Source of the DNA: a virus
Length of the DNA: 26,289 bases
Virus record (IMG/VR): IMGVR_UViG_3300020474_000088
Span: 1-26,289 of that record
Strand: one strand, 5' to 3'
Shown: positions 15,536 to 22,153 of the stretch, in pieces
Position numbering within the stretch: position 1 is the first letter of the stretch
Layout of the letters: every line of letters starts with the position of its first letter
Notes under the pieces: model-generated
Told to the model about the DNA's origin: nothing
Seen by the model: only the letters and a program-made list of their open reading frames with translations
Database searches by the model: none
Position numbers and translations under genes: made by a program

Positions 15536-16231
15536 CTATGCTTCGTGACTATCTTTTGCTTTGTAATCATCTGACTTAGGCAATTTAGCGCCAAACATAT
15601 AAGTCAGTTCGCCGGGAACATCCCTCTTAGGGAAGATTTCCGCTGACTCTGCGGCACTGCCGTCTACAGGATTAACGAATATAGCTTCAGCACCAGCATC
15701 ATCACCCTTGGTTCTACCCGGAACCATAGCAGTGGATGGTCTAACGAGGTAATTGAAGGATTTCACAGTTGATGTACTTCCATCAGCATTGGCAGATTCT
15801 CCAAACTGACGAGTAGCAACTACGCCATGAATATCACTAACTCCTCTAAGACCAACTTCTGAATCTGGCATTGCCAAAACATCGCTAGCAGAGTTATTGA
15901 TCTCGTTATTGCCATCAGCAGTACCAGCTCCACGGATAAGGAAATTTCTTTCCCCTTCTTGTGGGTTGGGCGTGAAAGCAAATGTACCGTTACCATTTCC
16001 TAGAGCTTCAATAACTCCAGAAAAATCTTTGCTAGCAGCGTTATTCTTATGAACAACTTTTGCACCATAATCGGAATCATTACCATCAGCAACGTCTACT
16101 AAAGCCTTGTTGACAGTCATAGGATTGCCAGCTTCAATAGCTCCACCATTAACAACTGTTCCCCCATCATTGATGGTTGTGGAATCAGTTACATCATTAT
16201 CAGCAGTAGTCTGCACTTGTTTAGTAGCCAT
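15536..16231 (-). CDS. Probable abundant virion protein (unrecognised family)
   Basis: 231 residues, very low in hydrophobic runs, rich in Gly, Asn, Asp, Ala and Thr, with no cysteine or tryptophan. The beginning MATKQVQTTADNDVTDSTT and the end (KLPKSDDYKAKDSHEA) look disordered. Several Gly/Asn-rich beta stretches lie between (NGNGTFAFTPNPQEGERNF). Codon choice and base content look more GC-rich than those of neighbours, as often seen for highly expressed phage structural genes. It stands alone: the sigma-factor gene and a 77-base leader with a palindrome lie upstream, and a strong hairpin lies downstream. GGAG lies six bases before the ATG. I propose a capsid, decoration or tail protein; no family is recognised. 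Confidence 0.75.
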   Translation of the reverse strand: MATKQVQTTADNDVTDSTTINDGGTVVNGGAIEAGNPMTVNKALVDVADGNDSDYGAKVVHKNNAASKDFSGVIEALGNGNGTFAFTPNPQEGERNFLIRGAGTADGNNEINNSASDVLAMPDSEVGLRGVSDIHGVVATRQFGESANADGSTSTVKSFNYLVRPSTAMVPGRTKGDDAGAEAIFVNPVDGSAAESAEIFPKRDVPGELTYMFGAKLPKSDDYKAKDSHEA

Positions 16232-16297
16232 AATATCTCCAAATTGTTTAATACATGATATTACGTCAAATTCCTAAAAATAAGTCCTTTTTCCTAC

Positions 16298-16311
16298 TAG
16301 TGTATACACTA
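16298..16311. promoter_or_regulatory. 14-bp perfect palindrome before the 231-residue gene
   Basis: TAGTGTATACACTA is its own reverse complement and overlaps the stop codon of the sigma-factor gene. It begins the only leader of appreciable length (about 77 bases) in front of the 231-residue gene. It could be an operator for a dimeric regulator, part of a promoter or an RNA processing hairpin. I see no convincing sigma70 or TATAAATA late promoter in the leader. Confidence 0.45.
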
Positions 16312-16785
16312 ATCAAAAGCAATTTTAAGTTGCGCATATATTTTTTTCAGCTTTTTCCTTACAGTTTCTCTGCTATACTCTCTTTTGTCTGCCATTTCTT
16401 GAATAGTCATGTTTTGGTACTTATCTATGATTAATCCCATATCTTCGTCATTGTCAATTTCGTCCAATATTTCAAACATGGTATCATCTTTAGATTTTGA
16501 TGGTATATTTGCATGAATATGCCTATTGCAGAAATCTTGTTTTTTCTCAAATTTTATAGCTTTTAAACACTCGATAAACACACCCTTATAAAGATAGGTA
16601 GTAAACTTTGTATTCTTTTCTGGCTTGAAGTTTACAAATGCTTTCCATAATGCATTAATTTGACATGTATAAATAGTATCTGAATCCAGACCACTAATAA
16701 ATCTAGCAGAAGCTTTATGCATGATGTTTTTAATATCTTTATTCTTAAGAGCCTTTTCAATCTTTGTATTTATGCAACCTTCCAT
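16309..16785 (-). CDS. Phage RNA polymerase sigma factor (sigma70-like, regions 2 and 4)
   Basis: 158 residues. The N-terminal half (about 30-85) follows the sigma region 2 pattern: a core-binding helix with INALWKAFVNFKPEKNTKFTTYLY (residues about 43-66 in part) and a basic ECLKAIKFEKK tail. The C-terminal part (125-155) is a region 4 helix-turn-helix: MTIQEMADKREYSRETVRKK then LKKIYAQLK. The linker is short and acidic, so the protein has the two-domain layout of small alternative sigma factors and could play the part of T4 gp55. AGGAG lies nine bases before the ATG. It sits directly upstream of the isolated 231-residue gene and the structural block, so it probably directs late transcription by host polymerase. 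Promoter specificity is unknown. Confidence 0.78.
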   Translation of the reverse strand: MEGCINTKIEKALKNKDIKNIMHKASARFISGLDSDTIYTCQINALWKAFVNFKPEKNTKFTTYLYKGVFIECLKAIKFEKKQDFCNRHIHANIPSKSKDDTMFEILDEIDNDEDMGLIIDKYQNMTIQEMADKREYSRETVRKKLKKIYAQLKIAFD

Positions 16786-16797
16786 ATAAATAATCTC

Positions 16798-17223
16798 CTA
16801 TTCTAATAATTTTTCCTCAATCACACTACGAACGTGTTGAAATTTAAACATTTTCCCAACACCTATAAAAAATCTATATCTACTCATCACTTTTAGTATT
16901 TCTACTCCAGCAATGTTGTCTAAAGTTTTTTTAATCTTTTCTGTTATGTCAAAATTAGTATGAGCTATCCAACAATCAAAATTAGTTACTAACAATGCAT
17001 CTTCTATTAGCTTGGCGTTGATGGGCAGAACCATAGGGTCTACCTCTTCAGTCCCATCTTCTACCATATCTTCGTAAGAAGGTTCTGAATCTTCTTTTTC
17101 TTCCACAGTAGAAAGGGTATTCATTGTGTGTTTTAATAGTTCGGAAAGGAATGGAGATGTTACTTGTTCTTCTAATAACATCTCGTACTTTTGCCATCCT
17201 ATTTCTTTTTTTATGTCAGTCAT
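16798..17223 (-). CDS. Conserved unknown protein upstream of sigma factor
   Basis: 141 residues. The first 75 are helical and strongly acidic in the middle (EEKEDSEPSYEDMVEDGTEE, about 41-60); the rest forms an alternating pattern with NFDCWIAHTNFDITEKIKK and SRYRFFIGVGKMFKF, which looks like a small alpha/beta domain. I recall this domain beside late-gene regulators in marine phages but cannot name it. The ATG at 17223 overlaps the upstream stop as ATGA and has no clear Shine-Dalgarno, so it probably depends on translational coupling. A link with the sigma factor is suggested by context only. Confidence 0.65.
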   Translation of the reverse strand: MTDIKKEIGWQKYEMLLEEQVTSPFLSELLKHTMNTLSTVEEKEDSEPSYEDMVEDGTEEVDPMVLPINAKLIEDALLVTNFDCWIAHTNFDITEKIKKTLDNIAGVEILKVMSRYRFFIGVGKMFKFQHVRSVIEEKLLE

Positions 17224-17579
17224 GATGGATATAAGTCAGAGGGTTTAATACATGGATGATTGTTTGCTTGTTCTTCTTCTAGCTTTTTTAAATATTGTGT
17301 ATTGTGTACCTGTGAAAGTAAGTACAATAATATTTCTTCTTGCCCTTCTTCTATGCAAAAATTCTTGATTATATTAATAGTTTCTAGAACTAAAGCATCT
17401 TCTGTTAATAAATTAACTAATTTAGCTAATGCGTTTACAGAAATCTTATCATACTCTTCTAAATTTATAGCGATTCTTGGCTCCTGTGTGTTCTCTCCGA
17501 TGTAAATTTTAATACTGGCTAATTCTATGTCTTCAGGAATAATTTCTTGTTGTTTCTTTTTCTTAAAAAAGTTGAACAT
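17220..17579 (-). CDS. Small unknown helical protein
   Basis: 119 residues. It starts MFNFFKKKKQQ, a short hydrophobic and basic tip that could touch membrane or nucleic acid, followed by a short strand (IKIYIGEN) and a mainly helical part (45-110) with NALAKLVNLLTEDALVLETI. It ends with a proline-containing tail. The start lies inside the last 17 bases of the glycosyltransferase gene, and its end overlaps the 141-residue gene by four bases, so the three are co-translated. The ribosome site is weak (AAGA). No family recognised. Confidence 0.62.
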   Translation of the reverse strand: MFNFFKKKKQQEIIPEDIELASIKIYIGENTQEPRIAINLEEYDKISVNALAKLVNLLTEDALVLETINIIKNFCIEEGQEEILLYLLSQVHNTQYLKKLEEEQANNHPCIKPSDLYPS

Positions 17580-18639
17580 ATTGTATAATCTTTCTTGCAG
17601 AGTTAGACCATGTAAATTCTTCAGAAGTTTTGATACCAGTTTGATTTATTGGCAAATTTCCATTTTGCTTATCGTTATGAATACTTCTCATAATATCCAC
17701 GAATTCATCCACCTGAGTTTCTTCTATTTTGGCCCAAGATCCACTACCAAAAAACCACTTACCATCATAAGCTGATTCTGTTGATTTAATATCAACTAAT
17801 TTGCAGTTATCTTTATTACAGAAAGCAGTGTGCGCTGAATAATTTGTAGCAATTACATTTTTACCGCAAGACATTAATTCTAATAGTTCTAGATTCCATC
17901 CCTCTGCTCTCGATGGAAACACGCCGCAGTCTATTTCACTCATTATATTATACACTTCTGCCTGCGTCTTTGCCCGTGGAAGTATCTTAATTTTAGAGCC
18001 TAATTTTGAGTTAATATATAAGTTTTCCCATTCTTTTTGCTCATTTGGTTGTAAAAATGGATTACTACACATCATCCACAGTTCTACGTTGTCTTCTTCG
18101 TTAAAAGCTTTACAAAAAATGTCTACCAAAATGTCATGCCCTTTTCTTATTTCCCATTTTCCGCAGTTGTAGAATATTGTTTTTCCTGCATTGACATTAT
18201 GGCTAGGTCTAAAGATATTCGTGTCAACTCCTAAAGGTACTACCTCTATATTTTGTTGAGGTATATTTAAATTATTAACACATACTTCCTTAGCCCAATC
18301 ACAGGTAACAAACAATCCATCTACATTATTTAGGTGGTGTTTTTCTACATCATTGAAAACATCTAATTCAAAAAATGGAAATCCTATTCTCAGCCCTCTG
18401 CCAGCAAATTGCGCCATATCATGTTGATGCCAAATTTTTATACAAGGAGCATCAAAGTCTAGCATTTGAGACTTGTGTAAGCATTTTCTTATATATTCAG
18501 CATCTTCTTGGTTGGTGACTTCAATTGGTCCCATAGGAAATAAGCTAACGTCTGCGTGTTCATCAAGACACTTAGCAACGTTAAGACCAGCAATACCATA
18601 CCCCAATTGATTAATTGGTGCTAATAAGTTAATGTTCAT
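17563..18639 (-). CDS. Glycosyltransferase, GT4 family (GT-B fold)
   Basis: 358 residues. Transfers a sugar from a nucleotide donor with retention of configuration. The acceptor-side half contains LGYGIAGLNVAK near 12-23 and PLGVDTNIFRPS at 135-146, the usual link between halves. The donor-side half begins with FYNCGKWEIRKGHD and has the E-x7-E motif Glu246-Glu254 in SRAEGWNLELLE, then LMSCGKNVIAT. There are no membrane segments. It overlaps the DUF5672 gene upstream by 11 bases, so two glycosyltransferases are translated together. Substrate unknown; likely targets are virion proteins or host surface glycans. Confidence 0.85.
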   Translation of the reverse strand: MNINLLAPINQLGYGIAGLNVAKCLDEHADVSLFPMGPIEVTNQEDAEYIRKCLHKSQMLDFDAPCIKIWHQHDMAQFAGRGLRIGFPFFELDVFNDVEKHHLNNVDGLFVTCDWAKEVCVNNLNIPQQNIEVVPLGVDTNIFRPSHNVNAGKTIFYNCGKWEIRKGHDILVDIFCKAFNEEDNVELWMMCSNPFLQPNEQKEWENLYINSKLGSKIKILPRAKTQAEVYNIMSEIDCGVFPSRAEGWNLELLELMSCGKNVIATNYSAHTAFCNKDNCKLVDIKSTESAYDGKWFFGSGSWAKIEETQVDEFVDIMRSIHNDKQNGNLPINQTGIKTSEEFTWSNSARKIIQYVQLF

Positions 18640-19363
18640 ATTGTAATAATTCCTTCATGCCAGCTACATTAAATTTACCATGAAACCCAAATGATTTGTA
18701 TGTATCTAATTTCATAGGATGAAATGTTTTACACACCCAATCCCCCTTATCCTCATGTCCCGGTAGTCTTCCAATGCCTTGATGCTCTACAGAAAACTGA
18801 TATGCTAATTCTGGTGTGGCAAATTTTATCCCATCGTTTACCATCTCATCTTTAAGCATATGGCATAGATAAAAATCTTCAGGGCATACATGACCAGAGG
18901 CAAAGTAGTGTCCCTTGTATTTATCTTGTAGATGTGTGTTGCTAATATATTTTTTCTTAGATGAAATATCTAAATACTTTTTACTTCTCAAAGAAAATCC
19001 ACCATTACCAACGGTAAAACCCCAACTCGCCCAAGGGCTACCAATATAATCATACTCCATAAAATCATCTGTCCAATAGCTGGTATCAATTATAAAACCG
19101 TCCCATTGTACCACCAAGCAGAAATCAGTTTCTATATAATTAGTTAATTCTTCTACGCACAGTTGGTTATACATAGCAAGATCTAAATATGGTATCTTTC
19201 TTGTATCAAATTCATCGTCATCTTCACAGTACAACAGTAAAGTTTTTTTAAAGTCTACTTGAGACAAACAATGATTCATTGCTATTTTGGTAAACTTTAA
19301 ATGCTTAGGATTACCTACAATAGAAATCAACGTTGTGTTATCTAGGTTTAGTCTATTACTCAA
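18629..19363 (-). CDS. DUF5672-type glycosyltransferase-like protein
   Basis: 244 residues. Conserved family blocks are visible in order: MYNQLCVEEL (64-73), LVVQWDGFIID (83-93), YDYIGSPWASWG (104-115), VGNGGFSLRSKKYL (118-131), CPEDFYLC (160-167) and FSVEHQG (190-196). These correspond to the DUF5672 family, related to GT-A glycosyltransferases; QWDGF probably takes the place of a DXD motif. The start is a TTG at 19363, with AGGTGG seven bases upstream, overlapping the upstream stop by eight bases. No inner ATG would keep the N-terminal strand. It forms a pair with the GT4 gene and probably acts on the same glycan. Confidence 0.8.
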   Translation of the reverse strand: MSNRLNLDNTTLISIVGNPKHLKFTKIAMNHCLSQVDFKKTLLLYCEDDDEFDTRKIPYLDLAMYNQLCVEELTNYIETDFCLVVQWDGFIIDTSYWTDDFMEYDYIGSPWASWGFTVGNGGFSLRSKKYLDISSKKKYISNTHLQDKYKGHYFASGHVCPEDFYLCHMLKDEMVNDGIKFATPELAYQFSVEHQGIGRLPGHEDKGDWVCKTFHPMKLDTYKSFGFHGKFNVAGMKELLQYEH

Positions 19364-19886
19364 AGAAGAACCACCTTTTTAATTTAGCAGTGTCTTCACA
19401 TAGAGACACATCATATAAGTAAGCTAATAATTGATCCATAGAACTAAATATATGCTCATGTGGTAGCATAAAGAATAACCAATTAGGTGCTGCCATTTTA
19501 CCCTGCTCGCACCACACCAATATTGGTTTCTTTTGTCTATTCGCTGTAGATATTTCTTCGTATGATCCACACATATGAACGTTCATGTCTATATTAGCTA
19601 TTACAAAGTCTGACACATCCACACACCTCAAGTCTGCATTCCTTATGTGACCATACTCATCTCTGATTTTGTTAAATTGTCCAGTTTGTTTATAGTAGTC
19701 TATAATAGTTCTAGTATTTGGCCCTTCTTTAGCTGACTCTATAGGCTTATCGCAAGGGTTGAGAACCTGTACGTCAAGTTCTGATAGCATTGGAGTAATA
19801 GCTTTTCTCCAACCTATACCACCATCAAGCACTCTATCCATAGCACCAACTAAGTAAGTTCTCATATTCTTGAGATTATTCTTCAT
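19356..19886 (-). CDS. Nucleoside 2-deoxyribosyltransferase-like protein
   Basis: 176 residues. The beginning (TYLVGAMDRVLDGGIGW, 10-26) resembles the first strand and substrate loop of the family. VDVSDFVIANID (89-100) and HMCGSYEEISTA (104-115) match the 'aD.viA..d ... GT..E.g.A' motif, where Glu111 is the likely nucleophile, followed by KKPILVW. The family exchanges bases between deoxynucleosides or hydrolyses nucleotides, so it may salvage or redirect deoxynucleosides; related proteins also act on modified nucleotides. The start at 19886 overlaps the oxygenase gene by 11 bases with AAGG close upstream. An inner ATG (residue 8) is possible but has no better site. Confidence 0.72.
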   Translation of the reverse strand: MKNNLKNMRTYLVGAMDRVLDGGIGWRKAITPMLSELDVQVLNPCDKPIESAKEGPNTRTIIDYYKQTGQFNKIRDEYGHIRNADLRCVDVSDFVIANIDMNVHMCGSYEEISTANRQKKPILVWCEQGKMAAPNWLFFMLPHEHIFSSMDQLLAYLYDVSLCEDTAKLKRWFFFE

Positions 19887-20526
19887 CTACCTTACTCCAG
19901 TATTTTCCTAAAGACATTTCTACTTTTTGGGTAACGCTTGTTCCTACATAACTAAAATCTTTTTCTTCTATGACTCTGAAATCAAAAGAAACTCTACTGA
20001 CTCCAGTATCATTTTTTTTGTTTCCATGATTTAAGTTCGCTCCATTCCATACAAAATATTCTCCATAGTCTGCATTCATTGGCGAGTAGTCACCTAAATC
20101 TTCTTTACTTTCAGCCCATATTGTATTAGACCCAAACGCATTAGTGATTGGCAAAAATATATTAATCTCTTTATCTGAGTGATTATATAGTTTGTCTTTG
20201 TGCCATTTCGCTACAGCAATATTGTCTGGACAATGAACTCTAAACGTAGGTCTTGCCTGATAAATTAAACTCTTGTTCTTATAATGAGTATCTTTAATAT
20301 GTTTAACAAAAGATCTGTATAGTGGCAATACCTCATCATTTTCATCTTCAAAAGAAGCATAAAATATTTTGTGAAATGCTGTCTTCTGATCTTTAGAAGG
20401 ATCGTCTGGTATATCGTTATTGTGTTTTAAAACATTGTGTATACTATCTAGATCATCTGTCTTAAATATGTTTTTGATTACTTGAGCAAAGTCAAATTTG
20501 GTAGTATCATATGTGTATTTTTTCAT
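19876..20526 (-). CDS. 2OG-Fe(II) oxygenase, StrG-like
   Basis: 216 residues. A double-stranded beta-helix dioxygenase: the facial triad is His109-x-Asp111 in KWHKDKLYNH and His167 in NGANLNHGNK, and Arg178 in GVSRVSFDFRV is the likely 2-oxoglutarate anchor. The spacing and words (EINIFLPIT, NTIWAES, NHGN, RVSFDFRV) match the StrG-like branch known from aminoglycoside biosynthesis clusters and from marine phages. It probably hydroxylates a small molecule, sugar or peptide. AAGGATAAGG precedes the ATG. It sits between a membrane-anchored RuvA_C-like protein and the deoxyribosyltransferase-like gene, next to glycosyltransferases. The substrate is unknown. Confidence 0.82.
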   Translation of the reverse strand: MKKYTYDTTKFDFAQVIKNIFKTDDLDSIHNVLKHNNDIPDDPSKDQKTAFHKIFYASFEDENDEVLPLYRSFVKHIKDTHYKNKSLIYQARPTFRVHCPDNIAVAKWHKDKLYNHSDKEINIFLPITNAFGSNTIWAESKEDLGDYSPMNADYGEYFVWNGANLNHGNKKNDTGVSRVSFDFRVIEEKDFSYVGTSVTQKVEMSLGKYWSKVDEE

Positions 20527-20529
20527 ACC

Positions 20530-20880
20530 TTATCCTTTAAGAGCGTGGTGTAAGAAATCTTGTATAGTTTCTGGACTATACTTATTCATTGTTGTGTTGT
20601 ACACATATTGCCTTTCCTTCTTAGATTTTATACCTAAAGATTTTAGAGCATCCATACAGTCTTGTTGGAATTGATTATGTTCTGGCTCTGGTTTAGCTTT
20701 AGTCTTGACAGTAGCTTTAACAGTGGCAGCAGGCATAACTTTGTCTTGCATTGTAAATAGCTCGACATTATCTAGATCAATTTTTGTAGCAGCAACAAAC
20801 GCAGCGGCAAAATAATACCCTCCAACAAGTATCATAGCAAATCCAATCAAATCCGACAATACTGATCCTTCGTGTCCCAT
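20530..20880 (-). CDS. Membrane-anchored protein with RuvA_C-like helical domain
   Basis: 116 residues. One transmembrane segment (about 9-31, with IGFAMILVGGYYFAAAFVAA), a low-complexity Ala/Lys/Thr/Pro linker (50-67, ATVKATVKTKAKPEPEHN) and a three-helix C-terminal part (70-115) with DCMDALKSLGIKSKKERQYV and SPETIQDFLHHALK. The last part resembles the RuvA C-terminal domain, which contacts partner proteins rather than DNA. Related membrane-tethered forms occur in cyanophages, as I recall. It is the first gene after the promoter at 20971-20998; AAAGGA precedes the ATG. Its role may be to bring a replication or recombination partner to the membrane; this is inference. Confidence 0.7.
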   Translation of the reverse strand: MGHEGSVLSDLIGFAMILVGGYYFAAAFVAATKIDLDNVELFTMQDKVMPAATVKATVKTKAKPEPEHNQFQQDCMDALKSLGIKSKKERQYVYNTTMNKYSPETIQDFLHHALKG

Positions 20881-20970
20881 GATAATTTCCTTTGTTATTA
20901 TTGTGTGATAGCAGAATACACCTTGAATCTAGAATAAACTAGTTTTTGTTTTGATTTCTGCATTTACTTC

Positions 20971-20998
20971 ATTATAACCTTTTTATCGTCTTAGTCAA
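20971..20998 (-). promoter_or_regulatory. Near-consensus sigma70 promoter
   Basis: On the minus strand TTGACT (-35, 20998-20993) and TATAAT (-10, 20976-20971) are separated by 16 bases. Transcription would begin near 20964, about 85 bases before the ATG of the RuvA_C-like gene. It lies just behind the terminator of the preceding unit. Such strong host-type promoters are typical of early or middle phage genes. Confidence 0.8.
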
Positions 20999-21008
20999 GG
21001 GCGAACTT

Positions 21009-21044
21009 TAAAAAAATAACCCCGGATGCTTGTGACATCCGAGG
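21009..21044 (-). terminator. Rho-independent terminator after ssb
   Basis: In the minus-strand RNA, CCUCGGAUG and CAUCCGGGG pair over nine positions around a seven-base loop, followed by UUAUUUUUUU. It stands about 60 bases after the ssb stop codon and closes the transcription unit that runs from the right edge of the window. Confidence 0.88.
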
Positions 21045-21047
21045 CTA

Positions 21048-21086
21048 TATCTTAAGATAGCATGTTGATTCTATTATAAATAATAG
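21048..21086. repeat. Two short inverted repeats in the ssb 3' region
   Basis: TATCTTAAGATA (21048-21059) is a perfect palindrome and CTATTAT-AA-ATAATAG (21071-21086) an inverted repeat. Both lie between the ssb stop and the terminator. They could add RNA structure at the 3' end or bind a dimeric protein. Being AT-rich and short, chance is also possible. Confidence 0.35.
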
Positions 21087-21101
21087 TATATGGCGTGGAT
21101 C

Positions 21102-21443
21102 TTAAGTACTATCTTTATCAGTGTTGGTTGTCCCATTAGGATTAGGACCAAGAGAAATTTCATCTGCCATAACGCATACAGAATTTCTTTGATTACCTTC
21201 CTTGTCTTGGTAATCATCAATTTTGATCTTACCTTGAACACCAACTAGTCTACCACGTTGAAGATGGTCTTTTAGCGCTTCTGCCATCTTGCCAAAACAA
21301 AGGACGTTGAGATACAAAGTATCATCATTTCTACGATCATTTACCGCCATCCTAAACTTCGCCATTGAAGTTCCTTTTTGGGTGACGTTAAAATCCGCAT
21401 CTTTAGTTAACCTACCGCATCCGAGCCACGTATTAATATTCAT
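21102..21443 (-). CDS. ssb: Single-stranded DNA-binding protein
   Basis: 113 residues. A bacterial-type SSB OB fold: NTWLGCGRLTKDADF at 4-18, KFRMAVNDRRNDDTLYLNVL at 29-48, CFGKMAEAL, then GRLVGVQGKIKIDDY and a closing strand with CVMADEISLG. It coats single-stranded DNA in replication and recombination. The tail is short and ends in NTDKDST, lacking the acidic DDDIPF-like tip that binds host partner proteins, so it may not recruit host enzymes in the usual way. This is not a T4 gp32-type protein. GGAGG precedes the ATG inside the end of the 105-residue gene. It is the last gene before the terminator at 21009-21044. Confidence 0.9.
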   Translation of the reverse strand: MNINTWLGCGRLTKDADFNVTQKGTSMAKFRMAVNDRRNDDTLYLNVLCFGKMAEALKDHLQRGRLVGVQGKIKIDDYQDKEGNQRNSVCVMADEISLGPNPNGTTNTDKDST

Positions 21444-21761
21444 TTATACCTCCAGTGCCGATCTAATTCTTCCACGAATAACTTGTGTGTTACCTCGGTT
21501 ATGAGTACCGATGGTAGCACTATAAACATTACGAGCAAAACTTCTTGGTAGCCCCAACGCACTAGCCGCTGTTTGCGTACCTTCCCTTGTGTTGGCAAAC
21601 ACGCCCAGACCTGACTTGTGAGCCAGTGCTGTAATTGGATTCAAAGTTTCTCCCCTGTGAGGACCGCTTTGAAAAGTTGCCACAACTTTCTTATCGTTAA
21701 TGTTCCAATGATACGCATGTGAAACATTGTCAAGTCTTTCAAAAAAATCAACGCTATTCAT
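21444..21761 (-). CDS. Conserved unknown phage protein upstream of ssb
   Basis: 105 residues. The beginning is an alpha/beta mixture with HAYHWNINDKKVVATF; the middle has GETLNPITALAHKSG, and the end is helical and basic (GLPRSFARNVYSATIG, then IRGRIRSALEV). The NPITALA phrase recurs, as I recall, in small uncharacterised phage proteins near replication genes. There are no cysteines or membrane segments. AAGGAG lies 11 bases before the ATG, which is slightly long. Only six bases separate the stop from the ssb ribosome site, so a replication-related role is plausible but unproven. Confidence 0.68.
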   Translation of the reverse strand: MNSVDFFERLDNVSHAYHWNINDKKVVATFQSGPHRGETLNPITALAHKSGLGVFANTREGTQTAASALGLPRSFARNVYSATIGTHNRGNTQVIRGRIRSALEV

Positions 21762-21764
21762 AAT

Positions 21765-21932
21765 TTACTTATCTCCTTCTGGATTTGGACTTAGTTCTGT
21801 ATAACCTTCTTCTAAATAAGATTTAAGTTTTGCAATTTCTTCGTCAATTTGAACTTTTTGCTGTTCTAGATCTAGAATTGCTTTTTGCACATTACCCAGA
21901 TGGGCTTGTGCCATTTCAGTAACCGATGGCAT
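21765..21932 (-). CDS. 55-residue coiled-coil protein
   Basis: A short gene with an excellent ribosome site: AGGAGG six bases before the ATG at 21932, TAA at 21765-21767. The product starts MPSVTEMAQAHLGNVQK and continues with heptad-like helix (LDLEQQKVQIDEEIAKLKSY, about 20-39), then a short proline-containing tail. It fills exactly the space between the 68-residue and 105-residue genes. The heptads predict a dimeric or trimeric coiled coil. Function unknown. Confidence 0.72.
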   Translation of the reverse strand: MPSVTEMAQAHLGNVQKAILDLEQQKVQIDEEIAKLKSYLEEGYTELSPNPEGDK

Positions 21933-21946
21933 TTTTACCTCCTATG

Positions 21947-22153
21947 CTAAGTTTCTAAAGTCACATAATTTAATACTTGTTGATGAGTCCAATCATTTTC
22001 ATACTCACCCATAGTTGCTAGCTTTGCAAGATCTTGATACTCTTGCTCCAGTTGAACTAGCAGTCTTACTATTATACCTTCGTTGTGAGAAATAATACAA
22101 TCATTCACTAGTGCGCGTAAAATTTCGTGCCGACTTTCTTCTTCGTCATACAT
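21947..22153 (-). CDS. Small acidic unknown protein
   Basis: 68 residues, mostly helical and acidic, for example MYDEEESRHEILRALVND and LVQLEQEYQDLAKLA. No membrane segment. The ATG at 22153 lies inside the last codons of the dCMP deaminase gene (8-base overlap) without a strong ribosome site, so translation is likely coupled. It ends 14 bases before the next ATG, and its tail region carries the AGGAGG of the 55-residue gene. Function unknown. Confidence 0.6.
   Translation of the reverse strand: MYDEEESRHEILRALVNDCIISHNEGIIVRLLVQLEQEYQDLAKLATMGEYENDWTHQQVLNYVTLET

Noticed and set aside
16298-16311. Phage attachment site or integration core at the 14-bp palindrome
   Set aside because: There is no integrase, tRNA or second copy nearby; a regulatory or chance origin is more likely.
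21071-21092. TATAAATA on the plus strand as a T4-type late promoter
   Set aside because: It points against all genes, and the same octamer is expected by chance in AT-rich DNA; it also occurs inside coding regions.
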